Of a DNA stretch of 64,000 bases, positions 27,496 to 35,923 are shown piece after piece. The notes below the pieces were generated by a model. It was not told the origin of the DNA and searched no databases. It saw only the letters and a list, made by a program, of their open reading frames with translations. The number at the start of each line of letters is the position of its first letter. Positions within the stretch are counted from its first letter, which is position 1. Position numbers and translations under genes: made by a program. This DNA comes from Cohnella algarum (lineage in GTDB: Bacteria; Bacillota; Bacilli; Paenibacillales; Paenibacillaceae), in the NCBI RefSeq assembly GCF_016937515.1, contig NZ_JAFHKM010000002.1, positions 4,397,001 through 4,461,000 of the forward strand, given 5' to 3'.

Positions 27496-28098
27496 ATGGC
27501 CGTGAATCGAAGCTACGAAGTGGAATATTGCGACCTCGAGCTTCGTTTTGACCGCAGACAGATTCAAAATTGGATCCGCGAACTGATTCAGAACGGCTAC
27601 TCTCTGTACTGGAGCGAGAACGATCAACATTTTCTCGTTTCGGTGCGAAGCGGCCGGAAGCTGCTCAAGTTCCGATTTCAGCGGACCCGAACGCGTTACA
27701 AGATGGTTGGGACGTACGTGGTTAAGGACGAACGGCTTGCTCGCAGCATCGAGAAGCTGATCAACGATACGCGCGGCCATGCCGTCGTCAAACGGTTTCG
27801 AGATCGACAGTTGCTCATCGAGAACATCATGTTTGGAGAAATTATCCGTCTCGTGGAGGTGTCGGGCATGGAGCATCGCATTATTTTTCAAAAACGCCCC
27901 CAAATCACGCTGGAAGACATGGTGCAGGCCTTCAAATCCAAGCGCGCCGAACTCCGGGCGGGAGTGCTTCGTCTCGAGCTCGATTACGAGCTTGCGGTTC
28001 TTCATGAAGCGTTGCAGCAAGGAGATGCGGAAGCAGCGGAAGCAAGCAAACAGAAGCTAGTCGAAATGCGCAAGGAAATGCTGATGCTGGAGCTGTAA
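27496..28098 (+). CDS. Conserved Paenibacillaceae protein of unknown function
   Basis: The 200-residue cytoplasmic protein has a basic, beta-rich N-terminal half (ELRFDRRQIQNWIRELIQNGY, core FDRRQIQNWIREL) and an acidic helical C-terminal half ending KLVEMRKEMLMLEL. I recall close relatives throughout Paenibacillus, sometimes under the misleading label of a non-ribosomal peptide synthetase module; nothing here looks like an NRPS domain. The conserved GHAVVKRFRDRQLLIENIMF segment may be a binding surface. ATG 27496 is five bases from a GGAGG; GTG 27502 is an alternative. Role unknown. Confidence 0.75.
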   Translation: MAVNRSYEVEYCDLELRFDRRQIQNWIRELIQNGYSLYWSENDQHFLVSVRSGRKLLKFRFQRTRTRYKMVGTYVVKDERLARSIEKLINDTRGHAVVKRFRDRQLLIENIMFGEIIRLVEVSGMEHRIIFQKRPQITLEDMVQAFKSKRAELRAGVLRLELDYELAVLHEALQQGDAEAAEASKQKLVEMRKEMLMLEL

Positions 28099-28177
28099 CG
28101 ACAATTAACAAGCAACAATTCGACAGGCCGATTTGCCGGAGCGCTCGCGCAGAGCGTGAAGCCGTTGGAAATAGGGA

Positions 28178-28203
28178 AGGGCGCCGCGAGGGCGTCCTTT
28201 TTT
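28178..28203 (+). terminator. Terminator after the conserved protein
   Basis: AGGGCGCC and GGGCGTCCT form a short stem with a GCGA loop followed by seven T residues. Confidence 0.75.
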
Positions 28204-28290
28204 TGTCTTTTACTTGAACACGCTTACGAGCGGAGTATAATAAGGCTGTCTGGAAATGATTTCATATGCGGATTCGGGGGAGATCGGGAG

Positions 28291-28953
28291 ATGAAACTGG
28301 ACAAAGGCGACAAGCTGGTCATGATCGGAGATTCGATCACGGACTGCGAACGGACGAAGCCGGTCGGAGAAGGGCTGTTCAATGCCCTCGGCAGGGGCTA
28401 TGCCGCTTACGCGGACGGACTGCTTCAGGCCGTCTATCCGGAATTGGGAATTCGGGTCGTCAACATGGGAATCAGCGGGAACACGGTTCGCGATTTGAAG
28501 GCGCGGTGGCAAACCGACGTGCTCGATTTGAAGCCGGATTGGCTGTCGATCATGATCGGGACGAACGACGTGTGGAGACACTTCGATACGCCGACGATCA
28601 AGGAGTGGCAAGTGCCGGAGGAAGAGTATGCGGCGACGCTGGACGAGCTCGTGGCACGAACGAAGCCTCACGTCAAGGGGATCGTGCTGATGACCCCGTT
28701 TTATTTGGAGCCGAACCGCGCCGACGCGATGCGGGCCAAGATGGACCGCTACGGCGGCATCGTCAAGGAGACGGCGGAACGTCATGGAACGCTGTTCGTG
28801 GATACGCAGGCGGCATTCGACGCGGTTCTGGCTCATCTGTATCCGGCGACGCTGGCATGGGACCGCGTCCATCCGAACGTGAGCGGACATATGACGCTGG
28901 CGCGGTCTTTGCTGAACGCGCTCGGGTTCGAGTGGAATCCGCGTGGGCTCTGA
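28291..28953 (+). CDS. SGNH/GDSL-family hydrolase
   Basis: The 220-residue esterase has the SGNH blocks: GDSITD with the nucleophile Ser near residue 15, Gly in NMGISGNTV, Asn in IGTNDVW and the catalytic Asp-x-x-His in WDRVHPN near residue 196. There is no signal peptide, so it acts inside the cell, probably as a deacetylase or esterase on a carbohydrate or lipid. ATG 28291 follows a GGGAG site immediately upstream; the in-frame start at 28156 has no ribosome site. Confidence 0.88.
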   Translation: MKLDKGDKLVMIGDSITDCERTKPVGEGLFNALGRGYAAYADGLLQAVYPELGIRVVNMGISGNTVRDLKARWQTDVLDLKPDWLSIMIGTNDVWRHFDTPTIKEWQVPEEEYAATLDELVARTKPHVKGIVLMTPFYLEPNRADAMRAKMDRYGGIVKETAERHGTLFVDTQAAFDAVLAHLYPATLAWDRVHPNVSGHMTLARSLLNALGFEWNPRGL

Positions 28954-29111
28954 TGGCCGGCCGCCTCGCCGACTGGCTGTGGAACGTCCCGCATCGTTGC
29001 AGATTGTCTCGCATAGTTCCGGATAGTTTCGTATACAAGTCGAGAAGCACTCGCCGTTCGCGCCGGTTTGATTCCGGGCGGGCGGCTTATTTTTTTCAGG
29101 AGGGACGCGAA

Positions 29112-29408
29112 ATGAACGGTCCGGAAACGAATGTTTACGATCGATGGATGAGCGATCAGCTTAAAGGCAGCGGAGGGGAGCGCGCGGCCAGGCTGCGAAA
29201 GGGGCTTGGCCGCGGTTCCGAGACATTTTTGAAAAACGTATGGTGGCCTGCGTTCGGCAGCTTCGAAGGGCTTTTTCCCGAGTTCGAGCTCCGGGATTAT
29301 AAAGACGGCTGGCGTTACCTCGATTTTGCTTATCTAGCGGGCGGGTATCGAGTATGCTTGGCGGGATTTTCGGCAGCAGTCCGAATAGCGCTTGATCGGG
29401 TTGTATAG
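29112..29408 (+). pseudogene. 3'-truncated gene, endonuclease-like (DUF559-type) remnant
   Basis: ATG 29112 with AGGAGGG upstream opens a 98-codon frame. Its first about 75 residues (KNVWWPAFGSFEGLFPEFEL, then DGWRYLDFAYLAGGYRVCL) resemble the start of a family of about 140 residues in Paenibacillus that continues with an E-I-D-G endonuclease-like core. Here the frame departs into an unrelated tail (AGFSAAVRIALDRVV) and stops, and I find no remainder in any frame downstream. The recall of the full-length family is from memory and should be treated as inference. An intact small gene of unknown function is the alternative. Confidence 0.5.
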
Positions 29409-29443
29409 AAATTTTACCAAAAATGAAGATTCGGCAAAGAAGG

Positions 29444-29472
29444 TTTTCATCGGCGGGCAAAACGAGTACAAT
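29444..29472 (+). promoter_or_regulatory. Probable sigma-A promoter of gndA
   Basis: TTTTCA, a 17-base spacer and TACAAT lie 40 bases upstream of the gndA start. Confidence 0.5.
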
Positions 29473-29512
29473 AACGATATTGTGAAAAATTTGTCTAAAG
29501 GATGAAGCGAAG

Positions 29513-30928
29513 ATGTCTAAAGCACACATCGGCGTCGTCGGCATGGCCGTCATGGGACGCAATCTTGCTCTGAACATTGAAAGCCGCGGCTACACCGTAG
29601 CGGTATATAACCGTTCCCGCGACAAGACGGACGATCTGCTCGCCACGGACGGCAAAGGGAAAAACCTGGTACCGGCTTATTCCGTCGAAGAGTTCGTGGC
29701 ATCGCTTGAAAAGCCCCGCAAAATTTTGATCATGGTTCAAGCCGGCGCCGGCACGGACGCGACGATCGCGTCGCTTACGCCGCACCTCGACAAAGGCGAT
29801 ATCATCATCGACGGCGGCAACGCCTACTTTCCCGACACCCAGCGCCGCTCGAAGGAATTGACCGAGCAGGGCTTCAACTTTATCGGCACCGGCGTATCCG
29901 GCGGCGAGGAAGGCGCGCTGAAAGGCCCGTCCATCATGCCGGGCGGCCCCGAAGAAGCGTACAAGCTGGTCGAGCCGATCCTGACGGGCATTTCGGCGAA
30001 AGTGAACGGGGATCCTTGCTGCACGTATATCGGGCCGGACGGCGCGGGCCATTACGTCAAAATGGTCCACAACGGCATCGAGTACGGCGACATGCAGCTG
30101 ATTTGCGAAGCGTACCAGCTGCTTAAAGACGTGCTCGGCTTGTCCACCGACGAGCTGCACGAAATTTTCTCCGAATGGAACAAAGGCGAGCTCGACAGCT
30201 ACCTGATCGAGATTACCGCCGACATCTTCTCGAAAAAAGACCCGGAAACGGGCAAGCCGATGGTCGACGTCATCCTCGACGCCGCAGGCCAAAAAGGCAC
30301 CGGCAAATGGACGAGCCAAAGCTCGCTCGACCTTGGCGTGCCGCTGTCGATCATTACGGAATCGGTATTTTCCCGCTTCCTGTCGGCGATGAAGGAAGAG
30401 CGCGTCGCCGCCAGCAAAGTGCTGAGCGGACCGCAAAAGCCGGCCTTCCAAGGCGACAAGGCCGCCTTCATCGAGAGCGTGCGCAAGGCGCTGTACGCCA
30501 GCAAAATCTGCTCCTACGCGCAAGGCTTCGCGCAAATGCGCGCGGCTTCCGAGGAGTACGACTGGAACCTGCAATACGGCAACATCGCGATGATTTTCCG
30601 CGGCGGCTGCATTATCCGCGCCCGTTTCCTGCAAAACATCAAGGATGCGTACGACCGCGATCCGGCGCTGAAAAACCTGCTGCTTGACGAATATTTCCAA
30701 AACATCGTCCAAAACTATCAGGACGCATGGCGCGACGTCGTCGGAACCGCCATCCGCTACGGCGTTCCGGTTCCATCGTTCGCGAGCGCTCTGGCCTACT
30801 ACGACAGCTATCGGTCCGAACGGCTGCCGGCGAACCTGCTCCAGGCCCAGCGCGACTACTTCGGCGCCCATACGTTCAAGCGTCTGGACAAGGAAGGCGT
30901 CTTCCACCACAACTGGATGGAATCCTAA
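29513..30928 (+). CDS. gndA: 6-Phosphogluconate dehydrogenase, decarboxylating
   Basis: The 471-residue enzyme of the oxidative pentose phosphate pathway converts 6-phosphogluconate to ribulose 5-phosphate with NADP reduction. It shows the Rossmann motif [13 protein letters not shown] and NRS (2'-phosphate recognition, NADP), the family stretch [16 protein letters not shown], catalytic Lys/Asn in [14 protein letters not shown] and the C-terminal [13 protein letters not shown]. The length is typical. AAAGGATGAAG precedes ATG 29513. The small minus-strand gene behind it ends three bases from its stop. Confidence 0.97.
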   Translation: MSKAHIGVVGMAVMGRNLALNIESRGYTVAVYNRSRDKTDDLLATDGKGKNLVPAYSVEEFVASLEKPRKILIMVQAGAGTDATIASLTPHLDKGDIIIDGGNAYFPDTQRRSKELTEQGFNFIGTGVSGGEEGALKGPSIMPGGPEEAYKLVEPILTGISAKVNGDPCCTYIGPDGAGHYVKMVHNGIEYGDMQLICEAYQLLKDVLGLSTDELHEIFSEWNKGELDSYLIEITADIFSKKDPETGKPMVDVILDAAGQKGTGKWTSQSSLDLGVPLSIITESVFSRFLSAMKEERVAASKVLSGPQKPAFQGDKAAFIESVRKALYASKICSYAQGFAQMRAASEEYDWNLQYGNIAMIFRGGCIIRARFLQNIKDAYDRDPALKNLLLDEYFQNIVQNYQDAWRDVVGTAIRYGVPVPSFASALAYYDSYRSERLPANLLQAQRDYFGAHTFKRLDKEGVFHHNWMES

Positions 30929-30930
30929 GC

Positions 30931-31224
30931 TTAGGGGAGCATGTCCGCCAGCATCGCGCGCAAGCAAGCCGCATCTTCTCCGCACGGGTTTTGCCGGTGA
31001 AGCAGATGCATGGCGAGCCCCGCGTAGCAAGCGAAATGCGCCAGCAATCGTGGCCGATCGAGCGCCGTCCATTCGGGCGCTCCGTCGGCCACTTTTCTTT
31101 TGATATAGTCGAGCCCCCAGATCAGATCCTCCCGGCAAAGCGGATAGGAGGGATCGAGCAATCGTCTGAGCGGTTCGTCAAGCGCTTGCGGGCGAGGCAA
31201 ACGGCCGGTACCGGCGGAATTCAT
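30931..31224 (-). CDS. Hypothetical protein, 97 residues
   Basis: The frame starts at ATG 31224 behind AAGGTGGT and codes for an acid-base balanced, probably helical cytoplasmic protein (LLDPSYPLCREDLIWGLDYI, then PRLLAHFACYAGLAMHLLH). No signal or TM helix is apparent. I do not recognise a family. The ribosome site and the natural composition favour a real gene. Confidence 0.6.
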   Translation of the reverse strand: MNSAGTGRLPRPQALDEPLRRLLDPSYPLCREDLIWGLDYIKRKVADGAPEWTALDRPRLLAHFACYAGLAMHLLHRQNPCGEDAACLRAMLADMLP

Positions 31225-31368
31225 GGGCAGACCACCTTGGCTTCAAAAGTCGTAAGGACAATCCGATCATTATCACCATACGAAAAAAAGAACGGATTTA
31301 TACCTAGGGCGACCCGGCGGTTGTGTGATATGATAAGAAAAGTGTACAAGGGAGCGGGGAGAAAAGGT

Positions 31369-31899
31369 TTGAGCGAGCGAGCGACACCGAAAAATATCAT
31401 CCTGGTCGGATTTATGGGAACGGGAAAATCGACCGTAAGCCGGCTGCTCGCCGAGCGGCTCGGGTGGAAGCGGATCGATACGGACGAGGAGATCGTCCGG
31501 CAAGCGGGGAAGGCGATTCCCGACATCTTCGCGCAGAACGGGGAAACGGTCTTTCGCGATTGGGAAAGCCGCGTGCTGAACGAGGTGCTCGGCGGCAGCG
31601 GGCATGTCGTCGCGACGGGCGGCGGGGCCGTGCTCCGCGAGGAAAACCGGCGCCGCATGCTCGCCGGCGGCTGGGTCGTCGCCTTGGCGGCGGACCGGGA
31701 GACGCTGCTCAAGCGCGTCATCGAAGCCGACCCGGAAGGGACCGGAGCCAGGCCGCTGCTCAAGGGAGACGCGGCGGAGCGAATCGACCATCTGCTGCGC
31801 ACGCGGCGCCATGCCTACGATTTCGCGCATGCGACGGTCGACACGTCCGGCCGGTCGCCTCTCGAGGTGGCCGAGCTGCTCGTTCGCTGGGCGTTATAG
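31369..31899 (+). CDS. aroK: Shikimate kinase
   Basis: The 176-residue P-loop kinase phosphorylates shikimate at the 3-OH, fifth step of the shikimate pathway. Motifs are Walker A GFMGTGKST, DTDEEI (magnesium/shikimate), FRDWESR and the GGG of ATGGGAVL. TTG 31369 is chosen because GGGGAGA lies six bases upstream; ATG 31330 in the same frame is the alternative. aroA is 1.3 kb downstream, separated by rhodanese and FluC genes. Its 3' end overlaps the convergent rhodanese gene by six bases. Confidence 0.92.
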   Translation: MSERATPKNIILVGFMGTGKSTVSRLLAERLGWKRIDTDEEIVRQAGKAIPDIFAQNGETVFRDWESRVLNEVLGGSGHVVATGGGAVLREENRRRMLAGGWVVALAADRETLLKRVIEADPEGTGARPLLKGDAAERIDHLLRTRRHAYDFAHATVDTSGRSPLEVAELLVRWAL

Positions 31900-32196
31900 C
31901 TGCTGCCAGGCCAGCATGCCGCCAAGCAGGTTGACCGGCTTCTTGAATCCGAGCGAGGTCAAATATTCGCAGGCCTGCCCGCTGCGGTAGCCGCTGCGAC
32001 AAATGAAAATGACTTCCTCGTCCCGCGGAATTTCGTCAAGACGCTGGGGCACCTGGCCGAGCGGCAGGTGAAGGGCGCCGGGAATCATGCCCTGGGCGAC
32101 TTCCTCGTCTTCGCGGACGTCGATCAGATGCAGGTTCTCGCCCGCGTCGAGCCGCTCTTTCAGCTGTTCGACCGAAATCGTCGCGTACTCGCTCAT
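31894..32196 (-). CDS. Rhodanese-like domain protein
   Basis: The 100-residue single-domain sulfurtransferase has the CH2A-like start DVREDEEVAQG, the active-site loop CRSGYRS with the persulfide-forming Cys near residue 70 and the LLGGMLAW end. It can move sulfane sulfur to a thiol acceptor; the physiological partner is unknown. A GGAG site precedes ATG 32196. Confidence 0.9.
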   Translation of the reverse strand: MSEYATISVEQLKERLDAGENLHLIDVREDEEVAQGMIPGALHLPLGQVPQRLDEIPRDEEVIFICRSGYRSGQACEYLTSLGFKKPVNLLGGMLAWQQL

Positions 32197-32393
32197 TTTG
32201 CTTCGTCTCCTCTCGTCGAACCGGTGATCGGTATCGTGACCGTACCGACAGAATAATCATAATGAACCGCCGGATACGCTGTCAAACGAATCGGACGAGG
32301 CGAATCGGAAAGGCCGTTCGGCCAACCCGCGCATTGCGTAAGGCACGATTTTTTCAACGGAGCTTATTTCGGAACAGGGAGTCGCGATGCCAA

Positions 32394-32771
32394 ATGACCG
32401 TTATCGTTGCGATCGCGGTATGCGGATTTTTCGGGGCGGTTTCCCGGCACGGCTTGACGCTCGTCCTGCCGAACGGAGGAGGTTCGTCCTTTCCGTGGGC
32501 GACGCTGGCGATCAATTTGAGCGGCTCGCTGCTGCTCGGCTGGCTGTCGGGACTCGCGCTGCGCAAGCTGGTGTCGCCCTGGTGGAAGGAAGCGCTCGGC
32601 ACCGGATTTCTCGGCGCTTTTACGACGTTCAGCGCGTTTAACGCCCAGCTGTGGGAGCTTTGGCGGCACGACGCATATGCTGCGGCCGTTCTTTACGCCG
32701 CATCGAGCGGCATCGCCGGCTGGCTGCTCGCTTCGCTCGGGCTGAAGCTCGGAAGGGGGCGGGAACGATGA
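32394..32771 (+). CDS. crcB: Fluoride channel subunit FluC/CrcB, copy 1
   Basis: The 125-residue protein has four TM helices and the FluC motifs GGxSRHG-like (GAVSRHG), NLSGSLLLG and GFLGAFTTFSAFN, the last containing the Phe box and the sodium-site region. FluC exports fluoride passively as an antiparallel dimer. The stop overlaps the start of the second copy by four bases (ATGA), so the two are co-translated and may form a heterodimer, as with paired CrcB proteins in other Firmicutes. A longer in-frame extension to 32262 is basic and unlikely. Confidence 0.9.
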   Translation: MTVIVAIAVCGFFGAVSRHGLTLVLPNGGGSSFPWATLAINLSGSLLLGWLSGLALRKLVSPWWKEALGTGFLGAFTTFSAFNAQLWELWRHDAYAAAVLYAASSGIAGWLLASLGLKLGRGRER

Positions 32772-33151
32772 ACGGGTGGGCGCTTGCCTGTCTCGTCGGC
32801 GTCGGCGGTTCGATCGGCGCGGTGGCCAGGTACGGGGTCGGCCGCTGGACCGCGAAGCGGGGAGGCAAGCCGCGCAGCGCGACGCTCGCCGTCAATCTGG
32901 CCGGGTCGCTCGCGCTCGGCGCGCTGGTCGGCGCGAACGCCGACGAACGCAGCGAAGCGGCGTTCGCGTTCGCGGGAACCGGCATCATGGGCGGGCTCAC
33001 GACGTATTCGACGCTAAACGCGCAAAAAGCGGAGCTGACCCGCGAGCGCCAAGGGCGGCAGCTGGCCGTCTATGTATTTGCTTCCTACGCGGGAGGCATG
33101 GCGGCTTTCGCCGCCGGCTGGCTGCTGGGCCGGGCGCTGCTGCGCAACTGA
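32768..33151 (+). CDS. crcB: Fluoride channel subunit FluC/CrcB, copy 2
   Basis: This is the second four-helix FluC subunit, 127 residues, with GAVARYGVGRW, NLAGSLALGALVG and GIMGGLTTYSTLN. It differs from copy 1 in the Phe-box region (TTYSTLN against TTFSAFN) and carries more positive charge in its first loop, which fits opposite membrane orientation of the two chains. It overlaps copy 1 by four bases. I see no fluoride riboswitch upstream of the pair. Confidence 0.9.
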   Translation: MNGWALACLVGVGGSIGAVARYGVGRWTAKRGGKPRSATLAVNLAGSLALGALVGANADERSEAAFAFAGTGIMGGLTTYSTLNAQKAELTRERQGRQLAVYVFASYAGGMAAFAAGWLLGRALLRN

Positions 33152-33212
33152 CCGAACCAAGTCGTTTTTATCGGAACAAAAATGATGTCCAAGACAAGGG
33201 GCGTATGAACAG

Positions 33213-34508
33213 ATGGATATGATCGTCACTCCCACGGGAAAACTGCAAGGCGAAATACAGGCTCTTTCCTCCAAAAACTACACGACCCGCTATTTGCTCG
33301 TCGCGGCTTTGGCGGAAGGAACGAGCACGATCCGGTTCCCCGCCCACAGCGAGGACAGCGACGCGATGCGCCGCTGCATCCGCGATCTCGGCGCCGTCCT
33401 CGAGGAAGACGACGAGAAAATCGTCATTAAGGGGTTCGGGCGCTTCCCGTTCCCGGCGAAGTCGCTTAACGTCGGCAACGCGGGAGCGGTGCTGCGCTTT
33501 CTCATGTCCGTCGCCGCCTTGCTGCCGGAGGTGACGTTCGTCAACGCCTACCCGCAGTCTCTTGGCAAACGTCCCCACGACGATCTGATCGCCGCGCTGC
33601 AAAGCATGGGCGTCGAGGTGGAGCACCAGAGCGGGAAGCTGCCGATCACGATCCGCGGCGGAAAGCCGCGCGGCGGCAAAATCCAGGTTTCCGGAAGCGT
33701 GAGTTCCCAATACTTAAGCTCGCTGCTGTTTTTGGCGCCGCTGCTCGAAGAGGACAGCGAAATCGAAGTGCTTCACGATCTCAAGTCCAAGGTCGTCGTC
33801 GGCCAAACGCTGGAGGTGATGCGGGAAGCGGGAATCGTCGCGGAGGCGTCGGACGACCTGATGCGCTTCCGCGTTCCCGGACGCCAGCGGTATCTCGCGC
33901 AAACGTATACCGTGCAGGGCGATTATCCCGGCTCGGCGGCGATTTTGGCCGCCGCCGCGGTGACGGAGTCGGACGTGACCGTTCACCGGCTGCTGGAAAA
34001 CAGCAAGCAGGGCGAGCGAGCGGTCGTCGACGTTCTGCGCAGCATGCGGGTGCCTCTGACGCATGAAAACGGAATCGTGCGAGTAAAGGGCACCGGCAAG
34101 CTTGCGGCCGGGGAATTCGACGGCGACGAGTTTACGGACGGAGTGCTGGCGATGGTCGCCGCCGCGGTGTTCGCCGAAGGCACGTCGCGCTTTTACAACG
34201 TGGAGAATTTGCGCTACAAGGAGTGCGACCGCATAACCGATTATTTGACGGAGCTCCGCAAAGCGGGCGCGAACGTCGAGGAGAAGCGGGACGAAATCAT
34301 CGTTCACGGCCGTCCCGAAGGCGTGGAAGGGGGCGTGACGATCGATGCGCACTTCGATCATCGCGTCATTATGGCGCTGTCGATCGTGGGTCTCCGGTCG
34401 AAACGGCCGATCCGGATATCGGACGCGCATCATGTGGCCAAAAGCTACCCAAACTATTTCGATCATTTGGCCTCGCTTGGCGCGAAGGTCGAGTGGGTAA
34501 AGGAATAA
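33213..34508 (+). CDS. aroA: 3-Phosphoshikimate 1-carboxyvinyltransferase (EPSP synthase), divergent
   Basis: The 431-residue enzyme joins shikimate 3-phosphate and PEP. Family landmarks are SSKNYTTRYLL (substrate Lys/Arg), NAGAVLRF, SSQYLSSLLF, GDYPGSAA, ENLRYKECDRI with the catalytic Glu, FDHRVIMA and KSYPNYF. The PEP-site loop is unusual: the common NAGTAMRP reads NAGAVLRF, so Thr and Pro at the two positions best known for glyphosate response are Ala and Phe. ATG 33213 follows a modest AAGGGG site. Next to it is a CoA-binding gene 17 bases downstream. Enzyme identity is firm; glyphosate behaviour is only inference. Confidence 0.9.
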   Translation: MDMIVTPTGKLQGEIQALSSKNYTTRYLLVAALAEGTSTIRFPAHSEDSDAMRRCIRDLGAVLEEDDEKIVIKGFGRFPFPAKSLNVGNAGAVLRFLMSVAALLPEVTFVNAYPQSLGKRPHDDLIAALQSMGVEVEHQSGKLPITIRGGKPRGGKIQVSGSVSSQYLSSLLFLAPLLEEDSEIEVLHDLKSKVVVGQTLEVMREAGIVAEASDDLMRFRVPGRQRYLAQTYTVQGDYPGSAAILAAAAVTESDVTVHRLLENSKQGERAVVDVLRSMRVPLTHENGIVRVKGTGKLAAGEFDGDEFTDGVLAMVAAAVFAEGTSRFYNVENLRYKECDRITDYLTELRKAGANVEEKRDEIIVHGRPEGVEGGVTIDAHFDHRVIMALSIVGLRSKRPIRISDAHHVAKSYPNYFDHLASLGAKVEWVKE

Positions 34509-34525
34509 AAAGGAGGCGACCCGGC

Positions 34526-34960
34526 ATGGCATTCGAAAATCCGCCGCGCGAGCGGATCAAGGAAATTTTGGAGGGCGCGGGCAACATCGCCGTCGTCGGG
34601 TTATCCGACGATCCCGAAAAAACGTCGCATCAGGTGTCGGCGGCGATGCAGGCGAAAGGATACCGGATTATTCCGGTCAATCCGAACGCGGAGCGCATTT
34701 TGGGCGAAACGTGCTACGCGAGCTTGAAGGACATTCCCGAGCCGGTCGACATCGTCAACGTTTTCCGCCGGCCGGAGCATACGCCCGCCGTTGCCGCGGA
34801 CGCGGCCGCGATCGGGGCGAAGGTGCTGTGGCTGCAGCTCGGCATCGCCAACGACGAAGCGGCGGAGATCGCCCGCAAAGGCGGTCTGGAAGTCATTATG
34901 GACCGCTGCATCAAGGTCGAGGATTCGATTTTGCTTCCGGGCGGCAGAGCGGGACGTTAA
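34526..34960 (+). CDS. CoA-binding domain protein (YccU type)
   Basis: The 144-residue Rossmann-fold protein has the CoA-binding start NIAVVGLSDDPEKTSHQV, VNPNAERILGETCY and the end MDRCIKVED. The single domain resembles the CoA-binding part of succinyl-CoA synthetase alpha but lacks the phospho-His domain, so it is a CoA-binding protein of unknown purpose. AAAAAGGAGG precedes ATG 34526. It probably shares a transcript with aroA. Confidence 0.88.
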   Translation: MAFENPPRERIKEILEGAGNIAVVGLSDDPEKTSHQVSAAMQAKGYRIIPVNPNAERILGETCYASLKDIPEPVDIVNVFRRPEHTPAVAADAAAIGAKVLWLQLGIANDEAAEIARKGGLEVIMDRCIKVEDSILLPGGRAGR

Positions 34961-35178
34961 TACGAGACGATCCCGCCGGGCAGGCAACATGGGCGCTTCG
35001 CGGCAGACGTTTTCGGTTGCCGCGGGGCGCCTCTTGCTTAAACGAAAAATAGGCGCAAAGCGCTATATATAGTTGAAAGCTATGAACAAAATACTTTTTA
35101 TATATTTCACCTCTTGCCGACGTTGGGCTACAATCGGGATAAACGATCGCCGCCAGGCGGAAAGCGGGGAAATTAATC

Positions 35179-35862
35179 ATGTACGAACACGTTAAAAAAT
35201 TGTTCGACCTCGGAGCGGACGGCTACGATTGGCAGCGCAGAAGCCTTATACCCGACTTCGACCAGTTTTACGGGATGGCCGTGTCGCTCATCCGGCCGGA
35301 GCGCGCCGCTCCGTCCATCCTCGATTTGGGCGCCGGCACGGGGCTTCTGACGTCGTTTGTCGCCGCGGCCTGCCCGCAGGCGAAGCTGACGCTGATCGAT
35401 TTCAGCGAAAAAATGCTCGATCAGGCGCGAAAGCGGTTCGAGCGCCACCCCGCCGAAGTCCGGTTCATAACGGGCGACTACGCCGAGCGCGAATTTCCGG
35501 AAACGTACGATTACGTCGTTTCGTCGCTGTCGATTCACCATCTCGAGCATGCGGACAAGCAAAAGCTGTTCAAAAAGATTTACCGCATGATCCGTCCTGG
35601 AGGCGCATTCATCAACGCGGATCAGGCCGCGGGGGAAACGCCCTTCTTCGAGGCCTTCAATTTGCGGGAATGGGAGCGGGAAGTCGCCGCGACGGGATTG
35701 CCGCCGGAACTGATCGAGGCGTCCAAGGAACGGAGGAAGCAGGACCGCAACGCGACCGTCTCCGACCAGCTGCGCTGGCTGCGGGAAGCGGGCTTCGCGG
35801 ATGCGGACAGCGTGTACAAGCGGCTCGGGTTTGCGGTTTTTTACGCCCCGAAAGCGAAATGA
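35179..35862 (+). CDS. Class I SAM-dependent methyltransferase
   Basis: The 227-residue cytoplasmic enzyme has SAM motif I LDLGAGTGLLT near residue 50, the acidic motif II end LIDFS, motif post-I GDYAEREF and YDYVVSSLSIHHL. It has no specific substrate signature; the plan fits small-molecule methyltransferases. A possible -10 (TACAAT, 35129-35134) lies upstream. The gap 34961-35178 otherwise holds no gene. Confidence 0.85.
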   Translation: MYEHVKKLFDLGADGYDWQRRSLIPDFDQFYGMAVSLIRPERAAPSILDLGAGTGLLTSFVAAACPQAKLTLIDFSEKMLDQARKRFERHPAEVRFITGDYAEREFPETYDYVVSSLSIHHLEHADKQKLFKKIYRMIRPGGAFINADQAAGETPFFEAFNLREWEREVAATGLPPELIEASKERRKQDRNATVSDQLRWLREAGFADADSVYKRLGFAVFYAPKAK

Positions 35863-35866
35863 GCTT

Positions 35867-35896
35867 TTGACAAAACCGGCCGCATAGACGTAACAT
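35867..35896 (+). promoter_or_regulatory. Sigma-A promoter of the PTS operon
   Basis: TTGACA (35867-35872), an 18-base spacer and TAACAT (35891-35896) lie just ahead of the AAAGGAGG site of the PTS gene. Confidence 0.65.
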
Positions 35897-35923
35897 CGAG
35901 AGAAAGGAGGGGACTTCCGGCTC

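Noticed and set aside
32197..32393. Fluoride riboswitch upstream of the FluC pair
   Set aside because: I looked for the conserved crcB-motif core and found no convincing match.
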